Source of the DNA: Methylotenera sp.
Lineage (GTDB): Bacteria > Pseudomonadota > Gammaproteobacteria > Burkholderiales > Methylophilaceae
Direction: 5' to 3'
DNA length: 33,624 bases
NCBI GenBank assembly: GCA_023259635.1
Contig: JALRGX010000151.1
Location: forward strand, 1 to 33,624
Made by a program: the position numbers and the translations under genes. Numbering within the stretch: position 1 is the stretch's first letter; each line of letters begins with the position of its first letter. This document shows positions 15,238 to 25,905 of the stretch, piece by piece. Under the pieces are notes generated by a model that had not been told where the DNA came from, searched no databases, and saw nothing but the letters and a program-made list of their open reading frames with translations.

Positions 15238-16737
15238 TTAAAAGCCTGCCGGCAACTTGCTATGAGATAAGTGTGAAAGAAGTTGATTAACGGTAGCATT
15301 GGTCACATTGGTTAAAGGCTCAGGATAGATACCTACCGCCAGTACCAAAACTGCCAAGATCGCAAGAATTAAAAACTCACGTTTGTTTAAGTCTTTCAAC
15401 GCCGCTACATTGTCATTGGCAACTTCACCATAGAACACGCGCTTAACCATCCATAATGTATACGCCGCACCAAAAATCAAGGTAAACGACGCGAGGAAAG
15501 CGTACCAGAAGTTCGTCTGAATAGAACCCAGTATCACCATGAATTCGCCAACAAAACCTGAAGTACCCGGCAAGCCGCTGTTTGCCATGGCAAATAAAAC
15601 GGCAAATGCTGCAAATGCCGGCATGGTATTGGCTACGCCACCGTAAGCCTCAATCTGGCGGCTGTGTACACGGTCATACAGCACACCAACGCATAGGAAC
15701 ATCGCTGCTGAAATGAAACCGTGCGAAATCATCTGCACGATCGCGCCTTCCAGACCCAGGTTGTTGAAAATAAAGAAACCTAAAGTTACAAAACCCATAT
15801 GTGAAATGGATGAGTATGCAATCAGTTTTTTCATGTCTTTTTGCACCAGAGCCACTAATGCAATGTAAACAATCGCAATCAGTGACAATGTAATCATGAA
15901 ATGGGAAAGGTAATGTGCAGCATCCGGAGCAATCGGCATGGCAAAACGCAGGAAGCTATAGCCGCCTAATTTCAAGGCAATTGCTGCCAATACCACTGAA
16001 CCGCCGGTTGGTGCTTCAACGTGCGCATCAGGCAACCATGTGTGTACTGGCCACATTGGTATCTTGACCGCAAATGCTGCGAAGAATGCAAGGAATACTA
16101 ATATCTGGACATTAAGCGACATTGGCATCTGATAGTAATCAGTAATCGCAAAGCTGCCGGTCTGATGATACATATAGATAAATGCCACCAGCATCAGCAA
16201 TGAACCCAGCAAGGTATAGAGAAAGAATTTAACCGTGGCATACACACGATTCGGGCCGCCCCAGATACCAATCACCAGGAACATCGGGATCAGCATCGCT
16301 TCCCAGAACACATAGTAGAAAATTGCATCCAAAGCACTAAACACGCCAATCATAAGGCCACTCATGATCAGGAATGAAGCCATATATTGCGCTACACGCT
16401 TTTCAATCACTTCCCAGGCCGACATCACCACGATTACTGTAGTAAAGCTGGTCAGCAGGATGAGGGGCACCGCTAAACCATCTGCACCCAAGTGGTAATT
16501 GATGTTGAAAGAAGCAATCCACAAGAAACGTTCCTGGAACTGGAATCCGCCGTCAGCAAAATTGAAATATGTGTATAGCGGAATTGTTACCGCAAAGCTG
16601 GCAATACTGCCGATTAGCGCCAGCCATCTTGTCGGAGCAGGCTTGCTGTCATCAGCTGTAAACAGCACAGCCACACCAAAGGCAATAGGCAGCCAGATTG
16701 AGAAACTTAAAATATGTTGCAAAAAGTATTCAAGCAT
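15238..16737 (-). CDS. nuoM: NADH-quinone oxidoreductase subunit M
   Basis: The 499-residue antiporter-like subunit of the complex I membrane arm has the conserved segment FFLYTLLGSLLMLVAF followed by KIPMWPVHTWLPDAHVEAP, and then KKLIAYSSISHMGFVTLG. These carry the glutamate and lysine residues of the half-channels. It starts three bases after the nuoL stop and lacks a strong ribosome binding site, which suggests coupling to nuoL. Confidence 0.97.
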   Translation of the reverse strand: MLEYFLQHILSFSIWLPIAFGVAVLFTADDSKPAPTRWLALIGSIASFAVTIPLYTYFNFADGGFQFQERFLWIASFNINYHLGADGLAVPLILLTSFTTVIVVMSAWEVIEKRVAQYMASFLIMSGLMIGVFSALDAIFYYVFWEAMLIPMFLVIGIWGGPNRVYATVKFFLYTLLGSLLMLVAFIYMYHQTGSFAITDYYQMPMSLNVQILVFLAFFAAFAVKIPMWPVHTWLPDAHVEAPTGGSVVLAAIALKLGGYSFLRFAMPIAPDAAHYLSHFMITLSLIAIVYIALVALVQKDMKKLIAYSSISHMGFVTLGFFIFNNLGLEGAIVQMISHGFISAAMFLCVGVLYDRVHSRQIEAYGGVANTMPAFAAFAVLFAMANSGLPGTSGFVGEFMVILGSIQTNFWYAFLASFTLIFGAAYTLWMVKRVFYGEVANDNVAALKDLNKREFLILAILAVLVLAVGIYPEPLTNVTNATVNQLLSHLSHSKLPAGF

Positions 16738-16740
16738 TTT

Positions 16741-18774
16741 TTACACTTTAGAGAAAAACGTGAGCATTAAAAATACGCCAATAATCATGGCGAATGCGTA
16801 GTGATAAATCAAACCGGACTGCAGCTTACGTACTACAGTAGACAGCTTGCCGATCAAGTTGGCAGTACCGTTAACCATAGCACCATCAATCAATTTCACA
16901 TCGCCGATTTGCCATAATTTGTTACCGATAAAACGAGAACCTGCCGCAAAGAAGCGGTCGTTAAAGGTATCAAAACCGTATTTGTTTTCAAGAACCGCAT
17001 TTATAAGGGCAAAACGTTTTTGAATTGCAGCCGGGATATCAGGACGCTTCATATAGAAGTACCACGCTACGACTACGCCAGATGTAGCGAGTGCAAACGG
17101 TACGGTCATCAATCCATGCAACGCCATACCTGCAGATGAATGGAATATATGGTGCCAGTGGTGTGTCAATTCATGCATCGCCGGATGTGCACCAGTATCT
17201 ACGAATATCACGCCTTTAAAGAACTCGCCGAAAAGCATGGGCTCGATAGCCACATAACCAATCAATAATGAAGGGATTGCCAGCAAGATTAAAGGTAACT
17301 TAACCACCCAGCCTGGCTCATGCGGATCATCGCTTGGGCTTAAGCCGTGGTGATGCTCATCATTGGCTTCCACATCATCATGTGCGCCGTGTTTTGCTTC
17401 ACGCCATTTTTCCTTGCCATGGAACACGAGGAAGTACATACGGAAACTATAGAAGGCTGTTACAAATACACCTGCCAACACCGCAAAGTAGGCAAAGCCG
17501 CTACCAGGGATAGTAGAGAATTTAGCTGCTTCAATAATGCTGTCTTTTGAGTAGAAACCTGACAGGAATGGCGTACCTATCAGCGCCAATGAGCCGATCA
17601 GTGAAGTAATCCAGGTCACTGGCATATATTTCTTCAGGTTGCCCATATTGCGGATATCCTGATCGTGGTGCATGCCCATGATTACAGCGCCTGCGCCCAA
17701 GAACAGCAAGGCTTTAAAGAATGCGTGTGTCATCAGGTGGAAAATCGCAACCGAGTATGCGGAAGCACCCAGTGCAACCGTCATGTAACCAAGTTGCGAC
17801 AGTGTTGAATAGGCCACCACACGTTTAATATCGTTCTGAATAACGCCCAGGAAGCCCATGAACAATGCGGTAATACTGCCGATAACCAACACAAATGAGA
17901 GTGCTGTTGTTGATAGCTCAAATAACGGTGACATACGTGCCACCATAAAAATACCGGCTGTCACCATCGTTGCCGCATGGATCAAGGCAGAAATCGGGGT
18001 TGGACCCTCCATTGAGTCTGGCAGCCATACATGTAACGGCACTTGCGCTGATTTACCCATAGCGCCGATAAATAACAGAATGCAAGTCACTGTCATCAAT
18101 GACCATGAAGCATTACCGACCAGATTGATCTTTACGTCTGCCATCTGTGGCGCAACAGAAAATACAGCTGCATAATCCAGGCTGCCAAAATAGAACAATA
18201 CAAGGCCAATACCCAGCAGGAAACCAAAGTCACCTACACGGTTAACCAGGAATGCCTTCAGGTTTGCATAGATTGCTGTAGGGCGTGTATACCAGAAACC
18301 AATCAGCAGGTAAGACACCAGGCCAACCGCTTCCCAACCGAAGAACAACTGCATGAAATTGTTGCTCATCACCAGCATCAGCATTGAGAACGTAAACAAT
18401 GAGATATAGCTGAAAAAGCGCGCATAACCTTTGTCTTCATGCATGTAGCCAATGGTATAGATATGCACCATCAGCGATACGAAAGTTACCACTACCATCA
18501 TCATGGCAGACAGGCGGTCAATCAAGAAACCGATTTCGAAAGAAAAGTTACCGCTTTTCAACCATGAATACACGGTTTCATTATATGGCTGGCTGACCAT
18601 TGCATCATTCAGCACATACACTGACAAAGCGAATGACATTGCGACACCGGCAATGGTAACGATATGCGCTGCGGCACGCGGCAACTGCTTGCCGAATAAA
18701 CCGACAATGGCAGCAGCCAGCAGGGGCAGTAAAGGAATTGCGAGATAAATCTGTTGCATGGTCATGCTAAACAC
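16741..18774 (-). CDS. nuoL: NADH-quinone oxidoreductase subunit L
   Basis: This is the largest antiporter-like subunit (677 residues), with the C-terminal lateral helix that runs along the membrane arm. Motifs GWEAVGLVSYLLIGFWY, KSAQVPLHVWLPDSMEGPTP and KRVVAYSTLSQLGYM define it. A His-rich cytoplasmic or periplasmic loop (DEHHHGLSPSDDPHEPGW) follows residue 460. The first codon is GTG at 18774, with AAAGG close upstream. ATG codons at 18765 and 18759 are equally possible starts and better match homologues beginning MQQIYL. Confidence 0.96.
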   Translation of the reverse strand: MFSMTMQQIYLAIPLLPLLAAAIVGLFGKQLPRAAAHIVTIAGVAMSFALSVYVLNDAMVSQPYNETVYSWLKSGNFSFEIGFLIDRLSAMMMVVVTFVSLMVHIYTIGYMHEDKGYARFFSYISLFTFSMLMLVMSNNFMQLFFGWEAVGLVSYLLIGFWYTRPTAIYANLKAFLVNRVGDFGFLLGIGLVLFYFGSLDYAAVFSVAPQMADVKINLVGNASWSLMTVTCILLFIGAMGKSAQVPLHVWLPDSMEGPTPISALIHAATMVTAGIFMVARMSPLFELSTTALSFVLVIGSITALFMGFLGVIQNDIKRVVAYSTLSQLGYMTVALGASAYSVAIFHLMTHAFFKALLFLGAGAVIMGMHHDQDIRNMGNLKKYMPVTWITSLIGSLALIGTPFLSGFYSKDSIIEAAKFSTIPGSGFAYFAVLAGVFVTAFYSFRMYFLVFHGKEKWREAKHGAHDDVEANDEHHHGLSPSDDPHEPGWVVKLPLILLAIPSLLIGYVAIEPMLFGEFFKGVIFVDTGAHPAMHELTHHWHHIFHSSAGMALHGLMTVPFALATSGVVVAWYFYMKRPDIPAAIQKRFALINAVLENKYGFDTFNDRFFAAGSRFIGNKLWQIGDVKLIDGAMVNGTANLIGKLSTVVRKLQSGLIYHYAFAMIIGVFLMLTFFSKV

Positions 18775-18791
18775 TTAGCCTTTCAAGCTAT

Positions 18792-19097
18792 CTAGCCTTT
18801 TAATGAATTAAGATCGTCAACATTGATCGTGCGCAGGTTTCTGAACAGCACCACCAAAATCGCTAAACCGATAGCAGACTCAGCAGCCGCTACAGTTAGG
18901 ATGAAAAATACAAAAACCTGGCCTGCAACATCATTCAGATAATGAGAGAAAGCAATGAAGTTGAGGTTAACCGCCAGCAGCATCAATTCAATCGCCATCA
19001 GCAAAATAATGACATTTTTGCGATTCAGGAAAATACCAATCACGCTGATTGCAAACAACAGCGAACCCAGCACCAGGTAATGTGATAAACCAACCAT
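18792..19097 (-). CDS. nuoK: NADH-quinone oxidoreductase subunit K
   Basis: The 101-residue, three-span protein contains the conserved membrane glutamates of NuoK, in [18 protein letters not shown] and in [17 protein letters not shown], which form part of the proton path at the base of the membrane arm. Its ATG overlaps the nuoJ stop by one base (TAATG). Confidence 0.97.
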   Translation of the reverse strand: MVGLSHYLVLGSLLFAISVIGIFLNRKNVIILLMAIELMLLAVNLNFIAFSHYLNDVAGQVFVFFILTVAAAESAIGLAILVVLFRNLRTINVDDLNSLKG

Positions 19098-19750
19098 TAT
19101 TTAGCCTCCTCAGCGCTGTCTGACGTTGTAGTTTTCTCAACTTCAGGCTGCATTTTCACAATGCGGATACGATCTGCTTTTTTAGCCAGCACTTGTTTGG
19201 CCGGGTCCATGGATTTACTGTCCTTACGATCACGCAAGGTTAATGCAATTGCCGCCACGATTGCCACCAATAGCACAACAGATGCAAGTTCAAACGGCAG
19301 CAGGTAATCGGTATACAGCACGCGGCCTAATTCTGCAGTATTACTGTAGCCTGCAGGATGCGCTGCTGGCGCCGCAACTTTATCTACACCAAAGTTACGC
19401 ACACCGACAATCATCATCATTTCAACTGACATCAGGCCGCCAACAGGCAATGCAACAGGTAACGCGCTCCAGAAACCTTCGCGCAATCTATCAAGATTAA
19501 TATCCAGCATCATCACTACGAACAAGAACAGCACCATCACCGCTCCTACATATACCAGCACCAGCACAATCGCAAGGAACTCGGCTTCGAGCAGCAGCCA
19601 GATACCGGCCGCGGTAAAAAATGCCAGCACTAAATACAATGCTGCGTAAACTGGGTTGCGTGTTGTAATTACACGCAAGCCGGCAAACAGCAATATTGCC
19701 GCTAGCGTATAAAAAACGATGTCTTGAAAATGCAAGCCAAAAAATGTCAT
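19097..19750 (-). CDS. nuoJ: NADH-quinone oxidoreductase subunit J
   Basis: The 217-residue membrane subunit has five spans. The conserved [18 protein letters not shown] and [19 protein letters not shown] stretches carry the pi-bulge helix of NuoJ. A polar, charged tail (about residues 172-217, ending [10 protein letters not shown]) follows the last span and is longer than in many relatives. The start is separated from nuoI by 87 bases containing a GTGAAAA tandem repeat, and its ribosome binding site is weak. Confidence 0.96.
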   Translation of the reverse strand: MTFFGLHFQDIVFYTLAAILLFAGLRVITTRNPVYAALYLVLAFFTAAGIWLLLEAEFLAIVLVLVYVGAVMVLFLFVVMMLDINLDRLREGFWSALPVALPVGGLMSVEMMMIVGVRNFGVDKVAAPAAHPAGYSNTAELGRVLYTDYLLPFELASVVLLVAIVAAIALTLRDRKDSKSMDPAKQVLAKKADRIRIVKMQPEVEKTTTSDSAEEAK

Positions 19751-19759
19751 TTAAACTTC

Positions 19760-19787
19760 GTGAAAAGTGAAAAGTGAAAAGTGAAAT
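19760..19787. repeat. Tandem repeat (GTGAAAA)3 plus partial, between nuoI and nuoJ
   Basis: Three exact 7-base units (19760-19766, 19767-19773, 19774-19780) are followed by GTGAAAT. Nearby TTCAC and TTTCAC sequences (19803-19830) can pair with the repeats, so the intergenic RNA may fold into a hairpin just before nuoJ. Slippage could change the unit number and alter spacing to the weak nuoJ ribosome binding site. Confidence 0.7.
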
Positions 19788-19837
19788 TCTGCTCAAATTG
19801 GCAATTCACGTTTTCCATTTCCCATTTCACAGCCTTT

Positions 19838-20341
19838 CTATCTAAATTGTTTATCTTGTGCACGGTCTGCAGCAATCTGCTTTTCATGCTTATCGCCTAC
19901 TGCCAGCAACATTTCCTTGGTGTAAAGCAAGTCACCGCGCTGCTCACCGTGGTAATCGAACACGCGCGTTTCAACGATAGAATCTACCGGGCACGACTCT
20001 TCACACATGCCGCAGAAAATACATTTGGTCAGGTCAATATCATAACGCGTAGTACGGCGCGTATTGTCTTCGCGTTGCTCAGACTCGATAGTGATTGCCA
20101 TTGCCGGACAAACTGCCTCACACAACTTACATGCAATACAGCGCTCTTCACCATTCGGGTAACGGCGCAATGCGTGCAAACCACGGAAACGGTTAGATTG
20201 CGGAGTACTTTCTTCCGGATACTGCACCGTAATTTTGGGTGCAAAGAAGTAGCGGCCTGTGAGCGCCATGCCCTTCAGCAGCTCCCACAGCATCAAACTA
20301 CCAAGTGTCTGTTTAATCGATTTAATCATGTTTTTAATCAT
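19838..20341 (-). CDS. nuoI: NADH-quinone oxidoreductase subunit I (2x 4Fe-4S ferredoxin)
   Basis: The 167-residue peripheral subunit carries clusters N6a and N6b, passing electrons toward N2. Two CxxCxxCxxxCP motifs are seen: [12 protein letters not shown] and [12 protein letters not shown]. The N-terminal amphipathic helix docks on the membrane. The frame could open at TTG 20344, but ATG at 20341 is the better start; ATG 20329 is a second possibility. It lies 32 bases after nuoH. Confidence 0.97.
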   Translation of the reverse strand: MIKNMIKSIKQTLGSLMLWELLKGMALTGRYFFAPKITVQYPEESTPQSNRFRGLHALRRYPNGEERCIACKLCEAVCPAMAITIESEQREDNTRRTTRYDIDLTKCIFCGMCEESCPVDSIVETRVFDYHGEQRGDLLYTKEMLLAVGDKHEKQIAADRAQDKQFR

Positions 20342-20373
20342 CAAAGCCTAGTCGTTTTACCCAACCCGAGAAC

Positions 20374-21402
20374 CTAGTGGAACAGATATGCCCAAGGGGT
20401 TTGCATCATACCGCCTATAAATACAATCCAAACAATCGTAATCGGGATAAATACTTTCCAGCCCAGACGCATAATCTGGTCATAACGGTAGCGCGGAAAT
20501 GTTGCCCTGAACCACAGGAACAGGAATAACAGGAAGCCAACTTTAGCCAGCAGCCATAAGAAGCTGTCTGGAATGAATGTCACTGGTGACAGCCAGCCAC
20601 CCAGGAACATCAAGGCCGCCAGCATGGAAACCAGAATCATATTGGCGTATTCAGCCAGGAAAAACACGGCAAATGCCATACCTGAATATTCAACATGGAA
20701 ACCGGCAACAATTTCAGACTCACCTTCGGCCACGTCAAACGGCGCACGGTTGGTTTCAGCGACAGCACTGATAAAGTACACGACAAATAAGGGGAACAAA
20801 GGCAGGAAGTACCAATGCAGCAAGCCGCCAGATTGACCCATAACAATTTTTCCGAGATTTAAACTGTTTGCACACATCAGCACACCGACCAGTGCAAAGC
20901 CCATGGCAATCTCATAGGAAACGATCTGTGCGGCTGAACGCATGGCCCCCAGGAACGCATATTTAGAATTAGAAGCCCAACCTGCAATAATCACACCATA
21001 TACAGCGACCGAGGTCATCGCCAGAATATAGAGCAAACCGGCATCAACATCGGCCAGCACCATATTCATGTCGAACGGCACTACTGCCCACGCCGCAAAG
21101 GCTGGTGCAATTGCCAGTACCGGACCTAACAGGAACAGACCTTTGTTTGCTGCAGTAGGCAATACCACTTCTTTAAACAGCAGCTTGATACCATCCGCCA
21201 ACGGCTGCAATAAGCCAAAGTAACCAACACGGTTAGGACCGATACGCACCTGCATATAGCCGATAACCTTACGTTCAGCCAAGGTCAGGTAAGCAACAGC
21301 GCCCATTAATGGCGCAACAATTGCTACGATTTTAATCAAAGTCCAGCCGGTGAGTTCCACACCAGGCCAGTAACTACCAAATAGATTTGCCAACCATTCC
21401 AT
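20374..21402 (-). CDS. nuoH: NADH-quinone oxidoreductase subunit H
   Basis: The 342-residue, eight-span subunit forms the quinone chamber at the interface with NuoB and NuoD. Signature segments are [25 protein letters not shown] and [20 protein letters not shown], the last being the conserved acidic loop. Its ATG shares one base with the nuoG stop (TAATG). Confidence 0.97.
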   Translation of the reverse strand: MEWLANLFGSYWPGVELTGWTLIKIVAIVAPLMGAVAYLTLAERKVIGYMQVRIGPNRVGYFGLLQPLADGIKLLFKEVVLPTAANKGLFLLGPVLAIAPAFAAWAVVPFDMNMVLADVDAGLLYILAMTSVAVYGVIIAGWASNSKYAFLGAMRSAAQIVSYEIAMGFALVGVLMCANSLNLGKIVMGQSGGLLHWYFLPLFPLFVVYFISAVAETNRAPFDVAEGESEIVAGFHVEYSGMAFAVFFLAEYANMILVSMLAALMFLGGWLSPVTFIPDSFLWLLAKVGFLLFLFLWFRATFPRYRYDQIMRLGWKVFIPITIVWIVFIGGMMQTPWAYLFH

Positions 21403-23831
21403 TAGGCACGCTCTTCTGTCAATGTTGTTTTATCAGCTTGTGATGATGACAGTTTCTCAACTGTAATATCGCCCATCAGATCCCCCAAACCAACCGTATC
21501 TTCATGCGCGGCAGCTACGCGTACGCAGCCCATCGCAACATGATTATCAAGTCGCACAGTAAGCACTGCGCTGCCTTTATCCTGTTTTACCAGCACCTGA
21601 TCTCCATCAGCCAAAGCTAAAGCATCCAGCTGCTTGGCACACATACGTGCCATTGGTTTGATGTTGTATTTGGTTTTCTGCAGCGAAGATGAACGGCGCA
21701 CAATCGGGTCAGACTCATATTGCGGCACTTCGCCAATACGCTGCAAGCCTTCATGCTTGATGTTAACCTGAATCTCCACCAGCTCTTTCAAGTTGTTATT
21801 CAAGCTGCGCCATACTACTGCAGAAGGTTTTTCACCTCTGAATATTGCATCCTTGACCTGCTCGCTTGATTCATAATCAAAACCTTGCAAGCCCAGAGTA
21901 TTTGCCAGCACACGCAACACTTTCCAGGCCGGGCGGCACTCACCAAACGGTCTAACCGCAGCAGCGAAACTTTGTACACGGCCTTCCATACTCATGAAAG
22001 TGCCTGATGTTTCTGTAAACGGAGCAATCGGCAACAGAATATCGGCGTTATCCAAAGCTTCAGACTTGTAAGCTGTCAGCGCAATCACACATTCGGCTTT
22101 TTCCATCGCCGCTTTTGCCAATGCTGCATGCTGACAATCGAGCTCCGGCTCAATATTCAGTAGCAAATAAGCTTTGCGAGGCACTTCCAGCATTGCGCGA
22201 GCATGCATACCTGTACTTGAAGGCATTACACCCATCATGTGCATACCGGTGCTGTTCGCAGCCGCTGGCAAAATACCGCCTTTGGCGCCGCAAATACCGC
22301 CAATCGCTTCCATCATGCTGTACATTTCTGTAAAGCGCGGATCACTCAACGCCATGTTACCGATAAACAAACCAACCCTTGGCGCAACCAGGTCATAATC
22401 TTTACCATGACCAGCCAAGCTCTCTGCAATCGCTTGTGTATTCGGACGAACCTTGATGTCTTCCAGCAAGGCAGTCAATGAAGGCGGCAGGCATAGTGAC
22501 AAACGCTGCAAACCGGACATGGCTTTAAGTATCTGCCCCAGCACGTTCACCATATCGTTCGGACGCACAATCACTTTATGCGCAATGTCCATGAGCGGGT
22601 TATTGTCCAATGGGCTGACAACAGATAATTCCGCGCCATTCGCAACCGCTTTACGGAAACGCTGCGCCAGCAAAGGATGCTCATTGCGCAGGTTTGAACC
22701 AATCACCAGAATACGGTCGAGATTTTCAATCTCGTTAATATTGCAACCCATCCAAGGTGTACCCTGGCGTTTGCCATCCATCCTGAAGTCAGTCTGGCGC
22801 AGCCGATAGTCCACATTGCCGCAACCCAAGCCCTCAGCAAGTTTTTTGGTTAAATAACCTTCTTCCATAGTGCTGTTCGGCGACACCAGTACACCCAGCG
22901 CCTCACTGCCATATTCATTAGTGATGTCTTTTAACTGTCCTGCAGCAAACTCCAGTGCAGTTTTCCAGTCGGTTTCCACCCATGCGCCATTGTGCTTGAC
23001 CATCGGCACTTTGAGACGATCCGGGCTATTCAGCCCCTCATATGAGAAACGGTCGCGATCTGATAACCAGCACTCGTTGATGCTTTCTTTCTCACGAGGT
23101 ACCACACGCATGACTTTATTGTCTTTAACCTGCACTTCGATGTGAGAACCCAGCCCATCATGCGGAGCAATACTTGGACGGCGTGTCAGCTCCCAGCTAC
23201 GGGCTGTATATCTGAAAGGCTTGCTGGTTAGCGCACCTACCGGGCACAAATCAATGATATTGCCGGAAAGTTCTGAATTAACACTTTGATCCACATAAGC
23301 TGAAATTTCGGCATGTTCACCGCGTCCGACCAAGCCCAGCTCCTGCATGCCGCCTACCTCTTTCAGGAAGCGTACACAGCGCGTGCATTGGATGCAACGC
23401 GTCATATCGGTGCTTACCAGCGGACCAATATTCTTGTTAAACACCACACGTTTTTCTTCAGTGTAACGTGACTCGCTAGTCCCATAGGCCATTGCCACGT
23501 CCTGCAGGTCACACTCGCCACCCTGGTCACAGATCGGGCAATCCAACGGATGGTTAATCAACAGGAACTCCATCACGCTTTGCTGCGCCTCAATTGCAGC
23601 CTTGGAGCGTGTGAATATTTTCATACCGTCAGCTACTGGCGTAGCACAGGCCGGCAATGGTTTATTAAACTTCTCTACCTGTACCAGGCACATGCGGCAG
23701 TTGGCAGCAACAGATAATTTGGGATGGTAGCAAAAGCGTGGAATTGCAACACCAATCTTATCAGCTGCATCAATAATGGTGCTGCCGTGCTCGACTTCTA
23801 CTGCCTTGCCATCTATTTCAATTTTTAACAT
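21402..23831 (-). CDS. nuoG: NADH-quinone oxidoreductase subunit G
   Basis: This 809-residue iron-sulfur subunit of the hydrophilic arm has an N-terminal ferredoxin domain with cysteines C34, C45, C48 and C62 (2Fe-2S N1b). H94, C98, C101 and C107 ligate N5, and C146, C149, C152 and C196 ligate N4. A molybdopterin-oxidoreductase-like domain follows without the cofactor. The extra N7 cluster of some bacterial NuoG proteins is missing: the stretch about 215-245 has no cysteine. The C-terminus is an acidic, Ser/Thr-rich tail. It begins after a 133-base gap that holds an intergenic repeat, the second longest within the operon. Confidence 0.97.
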   Translation of the reverse strand: MLKIEIDGKAVEVEHGSTIIDAADKIGVAIPRFCYHPKLSVAANCRMCLVQVEKFNKPLPACATPVADGMKIFTRSKAAIEAQQSVMEFLLINHPLDCPICDQGGECDLQDVAMAYGTSESRYTEEKRVVFNKNIGPLVSTDMTRCIQCTRCVRFLKEVGGMQELGLVGRGEHAEISAYVDQSVNSELSGNIIDLCPVGALTSKPFRYTARSWELTRRPSIAPHDGLGSHIEVQVKDNKVMRVVPREKESINECWLSDRDRFSYEGLNSPDRLKVPMVKHNGAWVETDWKTALEFAAGQLKDITNEYGSEALGVLVSPNSTMEEGYLTKKLAEGLGCGNVDYRLRQTDFRMDGKRQGTPWMGCNINEIENLDRILVIGSNLRNEHPLLAQRFRKAVANGAELSVVSPLDNNPLMDIAHKVIVRPNDMVNVLGQILKAMSGLQRLSLCLPPSLTALLEDIKVRPNTQAIAESLAGHGKDYDLVAPRVGLFIGNMALSDPRFTEMYSMMEAIGGICGAKGGILPAAANSTGMHMMGVMPSSTGMHARAMLEVPRKAYLLLNIEPELDCQHAALAKAAMEKAECVIALTAYKSEALDNADILLPIAPFTETSGTFMSMEGRVQSFAAAVRPFGECRPAWKVLRVLANTLGLQGFDYESSEQVKDAIFRGEKPSAVVWRSLNNNLKELVEIQVNIKHEGLQRIGEVPQYESDPIVRRSSSLQKTKYNIKPMARMCAKQLDALALADGDQVLVKQDKGSAVLTVRLDNHVAMGCVRVAAAHEDTVGLGDLMGDITVEKLSSSQADKTTLTEERA

Positions 23832-23858
23832 TTAATCGATCTCTAAAATTTATTTAGT

Positions 23859-23961
23859 GCGATATAGTGCAAGGCGCACGGAACGCAGAAACCGCAATGT
23901 ACATTAAGTACATCAGGATTTTGAGTACCGCGCAACGCAGCAATATGCGCAATAAATAGAT
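23859..23961. repeat. Intergenic repeat, copy 2 (nuoF/nuoG gap)
   Basis: The repeat begins with TATTTAGTGCG (23851-23861) and ends with CGCAATAAATA (23949-23959), an imperfect terminal inverted repeat differing by one base. Inside are CAAGGCGCACGGAACGCAG and GCGCAACGCAG, shared with copy 1 at the left window edge. A central hairpin, ATGTAC (23897-23902) and GTACAT (23908-23913), is shared in form with copy 3. It fills most of the otherwise long nuoF-nuoG spacer, so it is transcribed with the operon. Confidence 0.7.
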
Positions 23962-23964
23962 TTA

Positions 23965-25281
23965 TCATTTACCTTCAACCATACTCTTGCCGTGCTGAAT
24001 ATAGTATTCAAACTCTGGCCTAAAATGTTTGATAAAGCTTAAAACCGGTGTGGCAGCAGCCTCACCCAACGCACAGATTGTGCGACCTGAAATATTATTG
24101 CTGATATCTGTCAGCAGATCGAGGTCTTCCATTTTACCTTCGCCCCTGACAATACGATCCAGCACACGGTAGACCCAGCCGGTACCCTCACGGCATGGCG
24201 TACATTGACCGCAGCTTTCTTCATAGAAGAAGTAAGACAAACGATGCAGGGCCTTCACCATACAAGTTGTATCATCCATCACAATCATGGAGCCTGCACC
24301 AATGCTGGACCTGGCTTTACTTAGGCCATCATAGTCCATGGTTGCTTCAAGGATTGCTGACGCAGGAATTACTGCTGTAGAAGGACCGCCAGGAATCACG
24401 GCTTTTAATTTACGGCCTTTCCAGATACCGCCAGCCATTTCCAGCAATTCGGTAAATGGCGTACCCATTTTAATTTCGTAATTACCTGGTTTTTCCACAT
24501 GGCCGGAAACAGCGAAAATCTTGGTACCGCCAGAATTTGGTACGCCTAGGTCGGCAAATGCCTTGCCGCCATGCTGCATAATCCATGGAATACTGGTGTA
24601 GCTTTCCGTATTATTCACGTTGGTTGGCTTACCAAACACACCATAACTGGCTGGGAATGGCGGTTTAAAACGCGGCTGGCCTTTTTTACCCTCGATAGAT
24701 TCAATCAGGGCAGTTTCTTCACCACAGATGTATGCGCCGTAACCATGTACCGCATACAGGTCAAAACTGAAGTTGGTACCGAACAGGTTCTCACCCAGAT
24801 AGCCTGCTACTTTTGCTTCATGCAAAGCCGCCTCGAATGTTTCATAATCCTGCCAGATTTCACCGTGGATATAGTTGTAACCGACACGCGCACCTAATGT
24901 ATAGGCAGCAATTGCCATACCTTCGATCAACTGGTGCGGATTGTAGCGGATAATATCGCGGTCTTTAAAGGTTCCTGGCTCGCCTTCATCGGTATTGCAA
25001 ACCAGATACTTCACACCATCAAAATAGCGCGGCATGAAGCTCCACTTAAGGCCTGTTGGGAAACCAGCACCGCCACGGCCACGCAAACCTGAAATTTTAA
25101 CTTCAGTGATAATGTCTGTTGGTTTTACTTTTTCAGTAACAATACGCTTTAAGGCAGCATAGCCACCAAGCTTCAGATATGTTTCTAGTGATGCAGGATT
25201 TTCTTCAGTCAAGGTACGCAATGTTACTAGTGTTTGACCGGTTAAATCTGTTTTGACGACTGGTTTTGCAGAGGCAACCAT
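23965..25281 (-). CDS. nuoF: NADH-quinone oxidoreductase subunit F (NADH/FMN)
   Basis: The 438-residue flavoprotein binds NADH and FMN and starts electron flow. [13 protein letters not shown] (69-81) is the NADH loop, and [14 protein letters not shown] is the FMN region. C357, C360, C363 and C403 (SCGQCTPC and ICALG) bind cluster N3. Its ATG overlaps the nuoE stop by one base. The repeat-bearing gap lies after its stop, before nuoG. Confidence 0.98.
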   Translation of the reverse strand: MVASAKPVVKTDLTGQTLVTLRTLTEENPASLETYLKLGGYAALKRIVTEKVKPTDIITEVKISGLRGRGGAGFPTGLKWSFMPRYFDGVKYLVCNTDEGEPGTFKDRDIIRYNPHQLIEGMAIAAYTLGARVGYNYIHGEIWQDYETFEAALHEAKVAGYLGENLFGTNFSFDLYAVHGYGAYICGEETALIESIEGKKGQPRFKPPFPASYGVFGKPTNVNNTESYTSIPWIMQHGGKAFADLGVPNSGGTKIFAVSGHVEKPGNYEIKMGTPFTELLEMAGGIWKGRKLKAVIPGGPSTAVIPASAILEATMDYDGLSKARSSIGAGSMIVMDDTTCMVKALHRLSYFFYEESCGQCTPCREGTGWVYRVLDRIVRGEGKMEDLDLLTDISNNISGRTICALGEAAATPVLSFIKHFRPEFEYYIQHGKSMVEGK

Positions 25282-25769
25282 TATTCAAGCCCCTCCTTAT
25301 TTAATTCCTCTAAAATTGCATCCACTTTTTCAGTAGTCAGGAATTCGTGCATTTGCGTATTGTTTACATGCATCAAAGGTGCGCCACCGCAGCAACCCAT
25401 GCACTCACCCTCTTTAAGGCAGAATTTTCCATCCGGTGTAATTTCATTAAAACCAACACCAAGCTTGCTTTGCAGATGATTTACAATTTCATCTGAACCA
25501 CGCAGCATGCATGAAATATTGGTGCAGACCGTAATCTTGTATTTACCGACGGGGCTCAAATCGTACATATTGTAGAAAGTGGCCACTTCCATCGCAGCAA
25601 TTTCAGGCATGCCTAAATATTGCGCCACTTCCGTAATACTTTCTTTTGACAGCCAGCCGCGCTCGGTTTGCACGATACGCAACGCGCTCATGACCGCCGC
25701 TTGACGTTGGTCAGCTGGATATTTAGTCAGCTCGTAATCTATTTTCTTAATTGCTTCTGGACTTAACAT
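25281..25769 (-). CDS. nuoE: NADH-quinone oxidoreductase subunit E (2Fe-2S)
   Basis: The 162-residue thioredoxin-fold ferredoxin carries cluster N1a, with ligands C82, C87, C123 and C127 in VCTNISCML and [11 protein letters not shown]. It pairs with NuoF in the NADH-binding tip. Its start follows a 136-base gap after nuoD that holds an intergenic repeat, which is unusual for an operon whose other genes almost touch. Confidence 0.97.
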   Translation of the reverse strand: MLSPEAIKKIDYELTKYPADQRQAAVMSALRIVQTERGWLSKESITEVAQYLGMPEIAAMEVATFYNMYDLSPVGKYKITVCTNISCMLRGSDEIVNHLQSKLGVGFNEITPDGKFCLKEGECMGCCGGAPLMHVNNTQMHEFLTTEKVDAILEELNKEGLE

Positions 25770-25778
25770 GCTTATATA

Positions 25779-25900
25779 TTCCTACTCCGAAGAGCGAGTA
25801 TTTCGCACTCAGCCGAGGCGTGAGCGCTTGAGCCACCGGAATGTACCGAAGTACATGAGGATGGCGAAAGTACGAACAATAATGGATGAGGACGAAAGAC
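25779..25900. repeat. Diverged intergenic repeat, copy 3 (nuoD/nuoE gap)
   Basis: The core ACCGGAATGTAC-CGAA-GTACAT-GAGGAT (25835-25862) matches copy 2 closely: ACCGCAATGTAC, loop, GTACAT, CAGGAT. The stem is ATGTAC (25841-25846) with GTACAT (25851-25856) and the loop is CGAA. The flanking sequence differs (CTCAGCCGAGGCGTGAG and GAGCGAGTATTTCGC instead of the GGCGCACGG blocks), so it is a relative rather than an exact copy. It fills the spacer between the nuoD stop and nuoE start. Confidence 0.55.
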
Positions 25901-25905
25901 GATGC

